Assembly: GCA_036380835.1 (NCBI GenBank)
Contig: DASVDZ010000097.1
Span: forward strand, 1-29,271
Direction: 5' to 3'
Origin: DASQJL01 sp036380835
Lineage (GTDB): Bacteria; Eisenbacteria; RBG-16-71-46; SZUA-252
DNA: 29,271 bases
Positions 15,035-23,738 of the stretch are shown in pieces. Under the pieces are notes generated by a model. That model saw only the letters and a list, made by a program, of their open reading frames with translations. It did no database searches and had not been told where the DNA came from. Position 1 is the stretch's first letter, and every line of letters begins with the position of its first letter. Both the position numbers and the translations under genes were made by a program.

Positions 15035-16300
15035 GTGTCGAGGAACGGATCGAACCGGATCGTCGTGCTGGGCGGAGGCGTCGTGGGTCTCTCCTGCGCC
15101 CACTACCTGCTCGAGCGCGGCCATCGGGTGACGATCCTCGAGCGCGGCGGACCCGACCACGACTCCTGCTCCCTCGGGAACGCCGGGTTCATCTCCCCCA
15201 GCCACTTCGTGCCGCTCGCGGCGCCGGGTATCGTGCGCCGGGCGATCGGATGGATGGGCGATCCCGAGAGCCCCTTCTACGTCCACCCCCGGCTCGACCC
15301 CGAATTCCTCGCCTGGTCGTACCGGTTCTGGCGCGCGGCCTCGCCCGGACGCGCGCGGCGCGCCGGCCCCGTGCTTCGGGACCTGGCGCTCCGGAGCCGG
15401 GGCCTCTTCGAGGAGCTGGCCGAGCGGACGGACAACGAATTCGAGCTCGAGCGCCAGGGGCTCCTCCTCCTCTTCCGGACCGACGAGGCACGGCGCCACG
15501 AGGCGGCGATCGTCGAGCGCTCGCAGGAGCTCGGCATGCCGGCCCGCCTCCTCGACCCGGGCCAGGTCGCGGAGCTCGAGCCCGATCTCACGCTCGACGT
15601 GCGCGGCGGCGCGCTCTATCCCCTCGACGCCCACGTGACGCCCCAACGATTCGTGAGGACGCTCACGCGCCTCGTCGAAGCGCGGGGCGGCGAGATCGTC
15701 TGGAACTCGGAGGCGCTCGGATTCCGCTCCGAGCGGCGACGCGTGCGCGCGGCCGTGACCTCGCGCGGCGACGTCGAGGGAAGCGAGTTCGTCCTCGCGG
15801 CCGGCTCCTGGACCGGCGCGCTCGCGCGCCGCCTCGGCGTCCCGCTGCCGCTCGAGCCGGGCAAGGGATACAGCATGACGCTCCCGGCCCCGCGCCAGAG
15901 GCCGCGCCGCTCCCTCATCCTCCACGAGGCCCGCGTCGCGGTGACGCCGATGGGCGCGACGGTCCGGGTCGGTGGGACGATGGAGCTGACCGGATTCGAC
16001 CTCTCGATCCAACCGGCGCGGATCCGAGGCATCGTGCGATCGCTCACGCGCTACCTCACGGGATTCCGGGCGGAGGACTTCGAGAACGTCCCGCGCTGGT
16101 GCGGGCTCCGCCCGCTCTCCCCCGACGGCCTCCCCTACATCGGCCGGACCGGGCGCCGCGAGAACGTGTCGATCGCGACGGGGCACGCGATGATGGGGTT
16201 CGGTCTCGGGCCCGTCACGGGCCTCCTCATCGCGCAGTCGCTCTCGGGCGAGGCGCCCGACGTGGCGCTCGAGCCGCTCCGCCCCGACCGTTACGCGTAG
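15035..16300 (+). CDS. FAD-dependent D-amino-acid dehydrogenase-like oxidoreductase (DAO/DadA family)
   Basis: A 421-residue flavoprotein. The N-terminal dinucleotide-binding motif is IVVLGGGVVGLSCAHYLLERGHRVTILE (about residues 9-36), followed by SLGNAGFISPSHFVPLAAPG, the pattern at the start of DadA. The C-terminal FAD-contacting segment is WCGLRPLSPDGLPYIGRTG with ATGHAMMGFGLGPVTGLLIA. DadA oxidises D-amino acids to 2-oxo acids and ammonia, feeding electrons to the respiratory chain; related enzymes use glycine, sarcosine or hydroxyproline. The GTG at 15035 is the only start that keeps the complete nucleotide-binding motif in a sensible place. It converges on the CstA/aminotransferase/DDAH operon with a 27-nt gap, which suggests a joint role in amino-acid use. 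Confidence 0.84.
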   Translation: MSRNGSNRIVVLGGGVVGLSCAHYLLERGHRVTILERGGPDHDSCSLGNAGFISPSHFVPLAAPGIVRRAIGWMGDPESPFYVHPRLDPEFLAWSYRFWRAASPGRARRAGPVLRDLALRSRGLFEELAERTDNEFELERQGLLLLFRTDEARRHEAAIVERSQELGMPARLLDPGQVAELEPDLTLDVRGGALYPLDAHVTPQRFVRTLTRLVEARGGEIVWNSEALGFRSERRRVRAAVTSRGDVEGSEFVLAAGSWTGALARRLGVPLPLEPGKGYSMTLPAPRQRPRRSLILHEARVAVTPMGATVRVGGTMELTGFDLSIQPARIRGIVRSLTRYLTGFRAEDFENVPRWCGLRPLSPDGLPYIGRTGRRENVSIATGHAMMGFGLGPVTGLLIAQSLSGEAPDVALEPLRPDRYA

Positions 16301-16327
16301 CCCGCTCAGGCGGCGGGGCCCGACGGG

Positions 16328-17116
16328 TCAGAACCGAAGCGAGAGACAGCTCAGACCGCCGTCCATCTTCTCGAACTCGGACATGGCGATCGGCTGCACG
16401 GCGAGCCCGCGCGCGGCGAGGGCCGCGGCGAACTCCGGGAACCCCTCGGCGACCAGCACGGCTTCGTTCACCCGCACGCAGTTGGCCGCGTAGCGCTCCA
16501 CCTCCGAGACGCGCACGAGGTCGTACGCGCGAAACGCCGGGTGGTCGGCCAGGGTCGAATCCACCGCGAGGAGCCCGGGGCCGAGCGAGGCGAGGCCGCT
16601 CTTGAGATGCAGGAGCGCCGCGGCCCCGCGGATGTCCACGCCCGTGACCGGGATTCCCCAACCTCCGAGGATCGCGGCGAGCTGACGCGCACCCTCCGCG
16701 TTCGTCCGGCTCGAGACGCCGACGAAGACGCGGTCCCCCGCGTCGCAGACGTCCCCGCCGTCGAGGGTGCCGGGCGCCGCGATCTCCCGCGGAGCGGGGA
16801 AGAAGGGCTCGATCGCCGGGCGGATGCCCGCGATCTCGCCGCGCCGGCTCGGCGCGCCGGGAAGGGTCAGCACGGCGCCGCGCGGCGTCAGGACGGCCGC
16901 GTCCTCGACGAACGTCGAATCGGGATGGAACGGGTCGGGGTCGAGCCGGATCAGCGCGAGGCCGAGCCGCTCGAGCGCGTCGCAGTAGGCGGCGTGCTGC
17001 GCGAGGGCCCGCTCGAGATCGGGCGGCCCCAGCCCCGCGGTCGTCAGCCCCTCCGCGTAGCTCGGGCCGGGGGGGCGAACGATCGCGCGCCGGAGCGTCG
17101 GCGGTCCCGCTTTCAT
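16328..17116 (-). CDS. Dimethylarginine dimethylaminohydrolase-like (DDAH) amidinotransferase-fold enzyme
   Basis: A 262-residue enzyme of the guanidino-group-modifying superfamily, near the usual DDAH length of about 255. Visible catalytic elements are FVEDAAVL (about residues 69-76), GTLDGGDVCDAGDRVFVGVSSRTN (about 116-139), the histidine in LLHLKSGLASLG (His170) and the C-terminal nucleophile in MDGGLSCLSLRF (Cys257). DDAH hydrolyses N-methylated arginines to citrulline and an amine; close relatives act on arginine or other guanidines, so the exact substrate is not certain. The ATG at 17116 overlaps the stop of the aminotransferase gene (ATGA). The reading frame stays open upstream but has no family sequence there. 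It is the third gene of the cstA operon. Confidence 0.88.
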   Translation of the reverse strand: MKAGPPTLRRAIVRPPGPSYAEGLTTAGLGPPDLERALAQHAAYCDALERLGLALIRLDPDPFHPDSTFVEDAAVLTPRGAVLTLPGAPSRRGEIAGIRPAIEPFFPAPREIAAPGTLDGGDVCDAGDRVFVGVSSRTNAEGARQLAAILGGWGIPVTGVDIRGAAALLHLKSGLASLGPGLLAVDSTLADHPAFRAYDLVRVSEVERYAANCVRVNEAVLVAEGFPEFAAALAARGLAVQPIAMSEFEKMDGGLSCLSLRF

Positions 17117-18294
17117 ATCCGCCCCGCCACGGCGTCCGCCAGTCGCTCGTAGTCCCCCGTCTCGTTGTAGACCTGCGCCGAGATCCGCACCCAGAGCCGC
17201 TCGCGCCAGGCGTGGATCTGCGCCTCGATCCGGTCCTCCTCGAGCAGCGCGTCGCGGAGGCGCGTCGCGTCCTCCGGCGCGCGGCCGGCGCGTTCCGGCA
17301 GCGGCACCGTCGCCATCGTCGCGATCGCCGACTCCGGAGCGGGAACGCTCGTTCCCCACCGGGAGGCCAGGAGGCGCGCGGCGCCGCGGGCGAGGCCGTG
17401 GGTGTAGCGATGAACCGCGTCGACTCCCATTTCGCGCATCATCGCGATCCCTTCCGGGGCGGCGAGGAACGGCGCCGGATCGCGCGTCCCGACCCAGTCG
17501 AACTCCGTCGTGAAGCCCTGGTCCAGCCCCCAGGAGATGACCGGGGGGTGGATGCCGGCCTGCCGGTCGGGCGCGGCCCAGAGGACCCCGCAGCTCCGCG
17601 GCGACCAGGCCCACTTGTGGAGGTTCCCCGCGTACCAGTCGGCGCCGATCGCGTCGATGTCGAGGTCGATCGCGCCCGGCGCGTGGGCGCCGTCCACGAG
17701 CACCGGCACGCCGCGCTCGCGGCAGATCGCCGTCATCTCGTGAATCGGGAGCAGGAGCGCGCTCTCCGACGTGACGTGGTCGAGGATCGCGAGCCGGGTC
17801 CGCGGCGTGAGGGCCGCGGCGAGCCCGTCGAGGAGGGCCGCCGGGTCGAACGGTGGGTAGGGCACCGCGACCGCGCGCACCGAGGCGCCGCGCTCCCGCG
17901 CGACGTACGACGCGGCGAGCGCGATGGCGCCGTAGCCGTGATCGAAGAGGAGGATCTCGTCCCCCTCGCGGAACGGGAGGGACCGGAGCACGGCGTTGAT
18001 CCCGGTCGTCGCGTTGTCGACGAAGGCCAGGTCCCCGCCGTCGACGCCGAGGAACGCGCCGACCAGGTCGGCGGCGCGGCGAAGCCGCGGCGCCTCCGCC
18101 CGCGGCCCGCCGACGCGGATCGCCGCCAGCTCGCGGAGCAGATAGCGCGACGGCTGGCGCTCCACGTCCCGGCGGATCCGCTCCGCCTTGGCGAGGACCC
18201 GGCGCGGCACGGCGCCCACGGTCCCGTGGTTCAGGTAGACGACGGAGGGATCGAGGTCCCAGGCGCCGAGCAGGGCGCGGCCGAACGCGCTCAC
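17113..18294 (-). CDS. Class V PLP-dependent aminotransferase, isopenicillin-N-epimerase-like
   Basis: A 393-residue pyridoxal-phosphate enzyme. The N-terminal YLNHGTVGAVPRRVL resembles isopenicillin N epimerase and related cysteine desulfurase-fold proteins. Cofactor-binding features include NATTGIN (about 94-100), DGAHAPGAIDLDIDAIGADW (Asp201 and His204) and the Schiff-base lysine in GNLHKWAWSPRSCGVLW (Lys227). Members catalyse racemisation, lyase, desulfurase or transamination reactions, so the reaction is open. The GTG at 18294 overlaps the CstA stop (GTGA), and the product is continuous with the family N terminus. Coupling to a transporter and a DDAH, and proximity to a DadA-like enzyme, point to amino-acid or peptide catabolism. 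Confidence 0.87.
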   Translation of the reverse strand: MSAFGRALLGAWDLDPSVVYLNHGTVGAVPRRVLAKAERIRRDVERQPSRYLLRELAAIRVGGPRAEAPRLRRAADLVGAFLGVDGGDLAFVDNATTGINAVLRSLPFREGDEILLFDHGYGAIALAASYVARERGASVRAVAVPYPPFDPAALLDGLAAALTPRTRLAILDHVTSESALLLPIHEMTAICRERGVPVLVDGAHAPGAIDLDIDAIGADWYAGNLHKWAWSPRSCGVLWAAPDRQAGIHPPVISWGLDQGFTTEFDWVGTRDPAPFLAAPEGIAMMREMGVDAVHRYTHGLARGAARLLASRWGTSVPAPESAIATMATVPLPERAGRAPEDATRLRDALLEEDRIEAQIHAWRERLWVRISAQVYNETGDYERLADAVAGRI

Positions 18295-19952
18295 GACGCG
18301 CCGGCCGGCGCCCCGGACGGCCGCGCCGCTCGGAACGCGGCGCGCGACTCGGCGACGACGAGCGCGGCCAGGATCACGAGCACGGCGCAGAGGCCGGCGA
18401 GGAACCAGTCCGGGCCCCGGCCCCCGCCCCGGGTCACGGCGCCGTAGAGCTGCCAGAGGAGCGCGCCGACCGTGGTCGCGAGCATCACGATCGCGGGAAT
18501 CATCGTCACGCGGCTCCTCGCCCCGCGCTGGAGGAGCCAGCAGGAGACGACGAGGAGCGACAGCGCGGCGACGAGCTGGTTCGACGCGCCGAAGGCGGGC
18601 CAGAGGACGCGCCACTGCCCCGTCAGCGCCAGCGTGGCCGACGCGGCGACGATCACGAAGGTAGCGAGATAGCGGCTCCGAACGCCGGTCAGCTCCTCGA
18701 TGAGATAGCGACCGAGGCGCGTCGCGGTGTCGAGCGTCGTCAGGATGAAGAAATTGAGCGCCATGACGGCGAACGTGGCGCCGTACCCGCCGAGGAACCG
18801 GTGGGTCAACGCGCCGTAGCCCTCGCCGAAGGCGGCGATGGCGCCGCCGGGCGAACGGAGGAGCTCGGCGTGCCGCGCGGCGCTCAGCCCCGCGCCGACG
18901 GCGACGACGACGAGCACCGCGACCAGCGATTCCGTGAGCATCGCGCCGTACCCGATTCGGCATGCGTGCCCCTCGTGGTCGAGCTGCTTGCACGTGGTTC
19001 CCGAGGAGACCACCGCGTGGAAGCCGGAGATCGCGCCGCAGGCGATCGTCACGAACATCAGCGGCCAAAGCGGTCCGGCCGCGGGCCAGTCGGACGGGAC
19101 GAATCCGTGGAATGCGTCGGCGCGCATCGGGGGCCCGGCCACGAGCGCGCCGACGACGCCGATGCCGATCGTGGCGAAGAGCACGTACGACGAGAGATAG
19201 TCGCGCGGCTGGAGCAGGTACTGGACCGGCGCGACCGAGGCGACGAAGCAGTAGGCGAAGAGGAGGAGCACCCAGAAGGTTTGCGGCGGGAGGCCGGCGA
19301 TCGACGGGGCGCTCATCGGGTGCGCGTTCCCGAAGACGAGGAGTCCGAGGACCAGGGCGAGGCCGCCCGCGGTCACGAGCAGGAGGCGGCCCCGCCCCGC
19401 GCGGCCCCGGTAGAGCGCGAGGCCAGCCAGGATCGCCACCGGGAGGATGCCCCAGGAGGGCGCGACGATCTCCGGCGCCTGGACGAACGTTCCCGCGGTC
19501 AGCACGGCGAAGACCGCGAGCACCAGGACCAGCGCGATGAGGATGAAGATCGAGAAGAAGGCGCGCGCCCGCGGCGTCACGATGCGCCCCGTCACCTCCG
19601 CGATCGAGACGCCGCCGTGGCGCACGGCGACGATGAGCGACGAGAAGTCGGCCACCGCGCCGAGGAGCACCCCGCCGAGAAGGATCCACGCCAGGGACGG
19701 TGCCCAGCCCCAATAGGCGACGGCGAGCGCCGGGCCGACGATCGGCCCGGCCGCGCAGATCGAGGAAAAGTGGTGCCCGAAGAGGACGAGCCAGTGCTGG
19801 GCCGGGACGTAGTCGATACCGTCGTATCGCTCGTGGGCCGGCGTCGGGCGGGAGGGATCGACGCCCATGACGCGCGCGACGAACCGGCCGTAGAGGACGT
19901 AGCCGGCCGCGAGGAACGCGAGCGCGAAGAGGAGGAGCGTCCGGGCGTTCAT
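18291..19952 (-). CDS. cstA: CstA-family carbon starvation / pyruvate or peptide transporter
   Basis: A 553-residue inner-membrane protein with about fifteen helices. CstA hallmarks are GIDYVPAQHWLVLFGHHFSSICAAGPIVGPALA (about residues 45-77), VAVRHGGVSIAEVTGRIV, SGFHAVVSSGTTCKQL and the late ALNFFILTTLDTATRLGRYLIEEL. CstA and BtsT relatives import pyruvate or peptides when carbon is scarce. The protein is shorter than E. coli CstA (701 residues) and close to the compact CstA form common in other phyla. There is no ribosome site before the ATG, and a TAGAAT box lies 8 nt upstream, so the message may be leaderless. It is the first gene of a three-gene operon with an aminotransferase and a DDAH, which favours an amino-acid or peptide substrate over pyruvate, by inference. 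Confidence 0.92.
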   Translation of the reverse strand: MNARTLLLFALAFLAAGYVLYGRFVARVMGVDPSRPTPAHERYDGIDYVPAQHWLVLFGHHFSSICAAGPIVGPALAVAYWGWAPSLAWILLGGVLLGAVADFSSLIVAVRHGGVSIAEVTGRIVTPRARAFFSIFILIALVLVLAVFAVLTAGTFVQAPEIVAPSWGILPVAILAGLALYRGRAGRGRLLLVTAGGLALVLGLLVFGNAHPMSAPSIAGLPPQTFWVLLLFAYCFVASVAPVQYLLQPRDYLSSYVLFATIGIGVVGALVAGPPMRADAFHGFVPSDWPAAGPLWPLMFVTIACGAISGFHAVVSSGTTCKQLDHEGHACRIGYGAMLTESLVAVLVVVAVGAGLSAARHAELLRSPGGAIAAFGEGYGALTHRFLGGYGATFAVMALNFFILTTLDTATRLGRYLIEELTGVRSRYLATFVIVAASATLALTGQWRVLWPAFGASNQLVAALSLLVVSCWLLQRGARSRVTMIPAIVMLATTVGALLWQLYGAVTRGGGRGPDWFLAGLCAVLVILAALVVAESRAAFRAARPSGAPAGAS

Positions 19953-19960
19953 CGGGCGGC

Positions 19961-19966
19961 ATTCTA
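19961..19966 (-). promoter_or_regulatory. Candidate -10 box for a leaderless cstA transcript
   Basis: On the minus strand TAGAAT ends 8 nt before the ATG of cstA, in an otherwise GC-only gap. No ribosome site is present and no clear -35 box is seen. Confidence 0.4.
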
Positions 19967-20045
19967 ATACCGAGGGCGGGGGGGAGCGAGCGAAAGTCGG
20001 GCCGATCCACGGGGGATACGGCGCGGTCCGGACCCGGCGGCGCGG

Positions 20046-21857
20046 TCAGGCTCCCTTGCTCCCCATGGCCCGGTCGAGGTTGACCGCGGCGTTGATCAGC
20101 CCCAGGTGCGTGAACGCCTGGGGGAAGTTCCCGAGCGCCCGGCCTTCCGGGGCGATCTCCTCCGCGAAGAGGCCCAGGTGGTTCGCGTGGCCGAGCGTCT
20201 CCTCGAAGACGGCCCGGGACTCCTCAAGCCGACCCGCCCGCGTCAGCGCGTCGACGAGCCAGAAGCTGCAGGCGCCGAACGCGCCCTCGGGGCCGCCGAC
20301 TCCGTCCTCGGCGAGCCCGGGATCGTACCGGCGCACGAGGCCCCCGGTCGCGAGGCGTTCCCGGACCGCCCGGAGCGTCTCCACCATGCGGGGATCGTTC
20401 GGCGGGAGGAAGAACGTGACCGACAGGAGCAGGCTGCTCGCGTCGAGGACGTCGCTCCCGTAGGACTGGACGAACGACCGCCTCGACTCGCTCCACCCGC
20501 GCTCGAGGATCTCCCGGCGGATCGCGTCCCGCGCCCGGATCCATCGATCCCGGTCGGCCCCGAGGGAGCGCTTGTCGGCGAGCCTGAGCCCGCGATCGAA
20601 CGCGACCCAGCACATGAGCTTCGAATGGACGAAGTGGCGGCGGCCGCCTCGGACCTCCCAGATGCCGTCGTCCGGATCGCGCCAGTGATCCGCGAGCCAG
20701 TCGAGCAGGCGCCGAAGGTCGACCCACAGCTCCTCGCCGATCGCCGCGTGGTGCTTGTCGAACAGGTAGACCGCGTCCATCAGCTCTCCGTAGAGGTCCA
20801 TCTGGACCTGACGGACGGCGTCGTTCCCGACGCGGACGGGTCTCGAGTCGCGATAGCCGCTCAGATGATCGAGCGTGCGCTCGGCGGGTCCCGGCGTCCC
20901 GTCGATCGAGTAGAGAACCTGGAGCCCTTCGCCGGCCGGCGTCTCGCGGACCCGGGCGACCAGCCACTCCATGAACCGTCGCGCCTCGTCGAGGAAGCCG
21001 ACCCGAATCAGCCCCCGGAGCGTGAAGCTCGCGTCGCGGATCCAGGTGTACCGGTAGTCCCAGTTGCGGCCTCCGCCGATCCGCTCGGGCAGGCTGCACG
21101 TCGGCGCGGCGACGACGGCGCCGGTCGGCTCGAACGTCAGCAGCTTGAGCGCGAGGGCCGAGCGGATCACGGCATCCCGCCATCGCCCGCGGTACCGGGC
21201 TCCCGCCGTCCATCCCTTCCAGTATCGAATCGTCTCTTCGAGCATGCGGTCGGGGTCCCGCGCCGCGAGCGTCGCGAGGCCCTCGTCCCCGTCGTCCGCC
21301 GCGGCGAGGAGAAAGGTCCGGCGCTCGCCCGCCCGCAGCGTGAACTCGGCCGTGACGCCGGCCCCCGCCCGCGCGAGCGGCACCGACGAGGCGAGCGCGA
21401 GGGCGCGTCCTCTGCCGCCGAGGAACCTCGCGCCCCCGGGCTCGAGCGCGACACGGTGCCCCTCCCGCGCGTAGTCGAACGCCGGCCGGCAGTCCAAGCG
21501 GAGCGAAAGCTCCCCGCGGGGTACCTCGACCCGGCGTACCAGAAGGCGGCGGGCCCGATCGCCGCCCGGGACCCGGACCGGCATGAAATCCGTCAGCTCC
21601 GCCACGCCGTCCGCCGTGGCGAAGCGGGTCCTGAGGACGTTCGTGTCGGGTACGTAGGCCTGCGTCCCGGCGAGCCCGCCGCCGACCGGGCCGATCCGAA
21701 ACCGCCCGCCCGCCGCGTCGTCCAGGATCGCGGCGAACACGCTGGGGGAATCGAAGTGGGGATCGCACCACCAGTCGATCGAGCCGCTCCGGCCGACGAG
21801 CGCCGCGGTGCGAAGGTTTCCGATGATTCCGTAGTCCTCGATCGGAAGGTACGCCAT
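20046..21857 (-). CDS. Glycoside hydrolase family 15 protein (glucoamylase/trehalase type)
   Basis: A 603-residue enzyme without a signal peptide, so cytoplasmic. The N-terminal MAYLPIEDYGIIGNLRTAAL and SIDWWCDPHFDSPSVFA open the beta-sandwich domain (to about residue 215); the (alpha/alpha)6 barrel follows (about 225-600) with GGRNWDYRYTWIRDASFTL (about 262-280). Likely catalytic glutamates are E401 in DGIWEVRGGRRHFVHSK and E524 in GPEGAFGACSFWLVDAL. Bacterial cytoplasmic GH15 proteins of this form include trehalases, which split trehalose to glucose, and glucoamylases acting on maltooligosaccharides. The strong GAGGAGG site fixes the ATG. It diverges from the trehalose-synthase-like gene, so a trehalose or maltose role is attractive but not proven. 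Confidence 0.91.
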   Translation of the reverse strand: MAYLPIEDYGIIGNLRTAALVGRSGSIDWWCDPHFDSPSVFAAILDDAAGGRFRIGPVGGGLAGTQAYVPDTNVLRTRFATADGVAELTDFMPVRVPGGDRARRLLVRRVEVPRGELSLRLDCRPAFDYAREGHRVALEPGGARFLGGRGRALALASSVPLARAGAGVTAEFTLRAGERRTFLLAAADDGDEGLATLAARDPDRMLEETIRYWKGWTAGARYRGRWRDAVIRSALALKLLTFEPTGAVVAAPTCSLPERIGGGRNWDYRYTWIRDASFTLRGLIRVGFLDEARRFMEWLVARVRETPAGEGLQVLYSIDGTPGPAERTLDHLSGYRDSRPVRVGNDAVRQVQMDLYGELMDAVYLFDKHHAAIGEELWVDLRRLLDWLADHWRDPDDGIWEVRGGRRHFVHSKLMCWVAFDRGLRLADKRSLGADRDRWIRARDAIRREILERGWSESRRSFVQSYGSDVLDASSLLLSVTFFLPPNDPRMVETLRAVRERLATGGLVRRYDPGLAEDGVGGPEGAFGACSFWLVDALTRAGRLEESRAVFEETLGHANHLGLFAEEIAPEGRALGNFPQAFTHLGLINAAVNLDRAMGSKGA

Positions 21858-21946
21858 GCGCCTCCTCGGGCGCCGCGGGGGCGGCGCCGCCGCGCCGATG
21901 ATGCACCGGCAGGAGCGCCCGGGGCAACCCGGCCCGGCCCCGCCGG

Positions 21947-21975
21947 TTGACCCGGGTCCGGGGATGCGATACGCT
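21947..21975 (+). promoter_or_regulatory. Possible promoter for the treS-glycosyltransferase operon
   Basis: TTGACC (21947-21952), a 17-nt spacer and TACGCT (21970-21975) lie in the divergent gap. The -35 box is close to consensus, the -10 box is weak. A transcript would carry a leader of about 85 nt before the ATG at 22069. Confidence 0.4.
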
Positions 21976-22068
21976 CCGGACGAGCATCAGGCGCGCGATC
22001 CGCTCTCCGGCGCCTCGGGATCGGCCACGCTTCGCGTCCACCCGTCCTCGGCGACCGCGAATCACCTC

Positions 22069-23700
22069 ATGCCCGACGATCTCTGGTACAAAGACGCCGT
22101 CCTCTACGAGCTCCACGTCAAGGCGTACGCCGACAAGAACGGCGACGGCATCGGCGACTTCGACGGATTGATCGACAAGCTCGACCATCTCGTCGAGCTG
22201 GGCGTCACCTGCCTCTGGCTCCTTCCGATGTACCCGTCCCCGTTCCGCGACGACGGCTACGACATCTCCAACTACTGCGACGTCCATCCGAACTACGGCA
22301 CGCTGGACGACTTCCGCCGCTTCCTGGCCGCGGCGCACGACCGCGGGCTCCGCGTCATCATCGAGCTGGTGGTGAACCACACGTCCGACCAGCACCCGTG
22401 GTTCCAGGAGGCGCGGCAGAGCCGCGACAACCCGCGGCGCGACTGGTACGTCTGGAGCGACACCGACGACCGCTACGAGGGGGCGCGCATCATCTTCCTC
22501 GACACCGAGATGTCCAACTGGGCGTGGGACCCGGTCTCCAAGTCCTACTACTGGCACCGCTTCTTCAGCCACCAGCCCGACCTGAACTACGACAACCCGG
22601 CGGTCCGCGAGGAGATGTGGAACGTGATGCGGTTCTGGCTGGACATGGGGGTGGACGGGTTCCGGGTGGACGCGGCGCCCTACCTGATCGAGCGCGAGGG
22701 GACCTCGTGCGAGAACCTCCCCGAGACCCACGACGTCCTGCGCTTCCTCCGCCGCCGATTGGACGAGAGCTACGCGGGGAGGATGCTCCTGGCCGAGGCG
22801 AACATGTGGCCGCAGGACGTGCGCCCCTACTTCGGCGAGGGCGACGAGTTCCACATGGCCTTCCACTTCCCGATCATGCCGCGGATGTTCATGGCCCTTC
22901 GCCTGGAGGACCGAAAGCCGCTGATCGAGATCTTCGACCGGACGCCGTCGATCCCCGCGTCGTGCCAGTGGGCCACGTTCCTCCGGAACCACGACGAGCT
23001 CACGCTCGAGATGGTGACCGACGTGGAGCGGGACTACATGGTGGAGGAATACGCCCGCGACCCGGTCGCCCGGATCAACCTCGGCATCCGCCGCCGGCTC
23101 GCGCCGCTCCTGGACGGGGACCGGAGGCGGATCGAGCTCTTGAACGGGCTCCTGATGTCCCTCCCGGGCAGCCCCGTCCTCTACTACGGCGACGAGATCG
23201 GGATGGGCGACAACGTCTTCCTCGGCGACCGGAACGGCGTGCGCACGCCGATGCAGTGGACGGGAGGATGGAACGCCGGCTTCTCCACGGCCGATCCGGA
23301 GCGGCTCTATCAGCCGCTCATCCTGAATCCGATCTACGGATACCAGGCCGTGAACGTCGAATCCCAAAGGAGGAGCGAGCACTCCCTCCTCCAGTGGATG
23401 CGCCGGCTGATCCGCGTGCGGCGATCGCATCCCGTCTTCGGCCGCGGGACGATCGAGTTCCTCCACCCCGCCAATCACCGCGTCCTCGCCTATACGCGGA
23501 CGCACGAGTCCGAGTCGGTCCTCGTCGTGAACAACCTGAGCAGCTCCGCGCAGGCGGTGGAGATCGACCTGAGGCCGCTCGAGGGGGCGATCCCCGTCGA
23601 GATGTTCGGCGGGAGCCCGTTCCCGCGCATCGGCAAGCTACCCTACATGCTCACGCTTGCGCCGTACGCGTTCTATTGGTTCCGGCTGCGCTGGCTCTAG
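22069..23700 (+). CDS. treS: Trehalose synthase-type GH13 enzyme (maltose alpha-D-glucosyltransferase)
   Basis: A 543-residue alpha-amylase-family protein that in the TreS subfamily interconverts maltose and trehalose. The opening LWYKDAVLYELHVKAYADKN and LLPMYPSPFRDDGYDISNY are characteristic of TreS. The GH13 conserved regions are visible: VVNHTSDQHPW (about residues 101-111), GFRVDAAPY with nucleophile Asp201, LLAEANMWPQ with acid/base Glu243 and FLRNHDELTLEM with Asp309, then a beta-rich C domain (about 455-543). There is no fused maltokinase domain. The start at 22069 matches the family; the frame is open further upstream but reads as promoter DNA, and the ribosome site is weak. Related amylosucrase or oligo-1,6-glucosidase activity cannot be ruled out. 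It leads an operon with a glycosyltransferase and a TM-helix protein. Confidence 0.9.
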   Translation: MPDDLWYKDAVLYELHVKAYADKNGDGIGDFDGLIDKLDHLVELGVTCLWLLPMYPSPFRDDGYDISNYCDVHPNYGTLDDFRRFLAAAHDRGLRVIIELVVNHTSDQHPWFQEARQSRDNPRRDWYVWSDTDDRYEGARIIFLDTEMSNWAWDPVSKSYYWHRFFSHQPDLNYDNPAVREEMWNVMRFWLDMGVDGFRVDAAPYLIEREGTSCENLPETHDVLRFLRRRLDESYAGRMLLAEANMWPQDVRPYFGEGDEFHMAFHFPIMPRMFMALRLEDRKPLIEIFDRTPSIPASCQWATFLRNHDELTLEMVTDVERDYMVEEYARDPVARINLGIRRRLAPLLDGDRRRIELLNGLLMSLPGSPVLYYGDEIGMGDNVFLGDRNGVRTPMQWTGGWNAGFSTADPERLYQPLILNPIYGYQAVNVESQRRSEHSLLQWMRRLIRVRRSHPVFGRGTIEFLHPANHRVLAYTRTHESESVLVVNNLSSSAQAVEIDLRPLEGAIPVEMFGGSPFPRIGKLPYMLTLAPYAFYWFRLRWL

Positions 23701-23738
23701 CGCGGCGCCCGGACGGACGGGCGGATGGAGGAGGTGAC

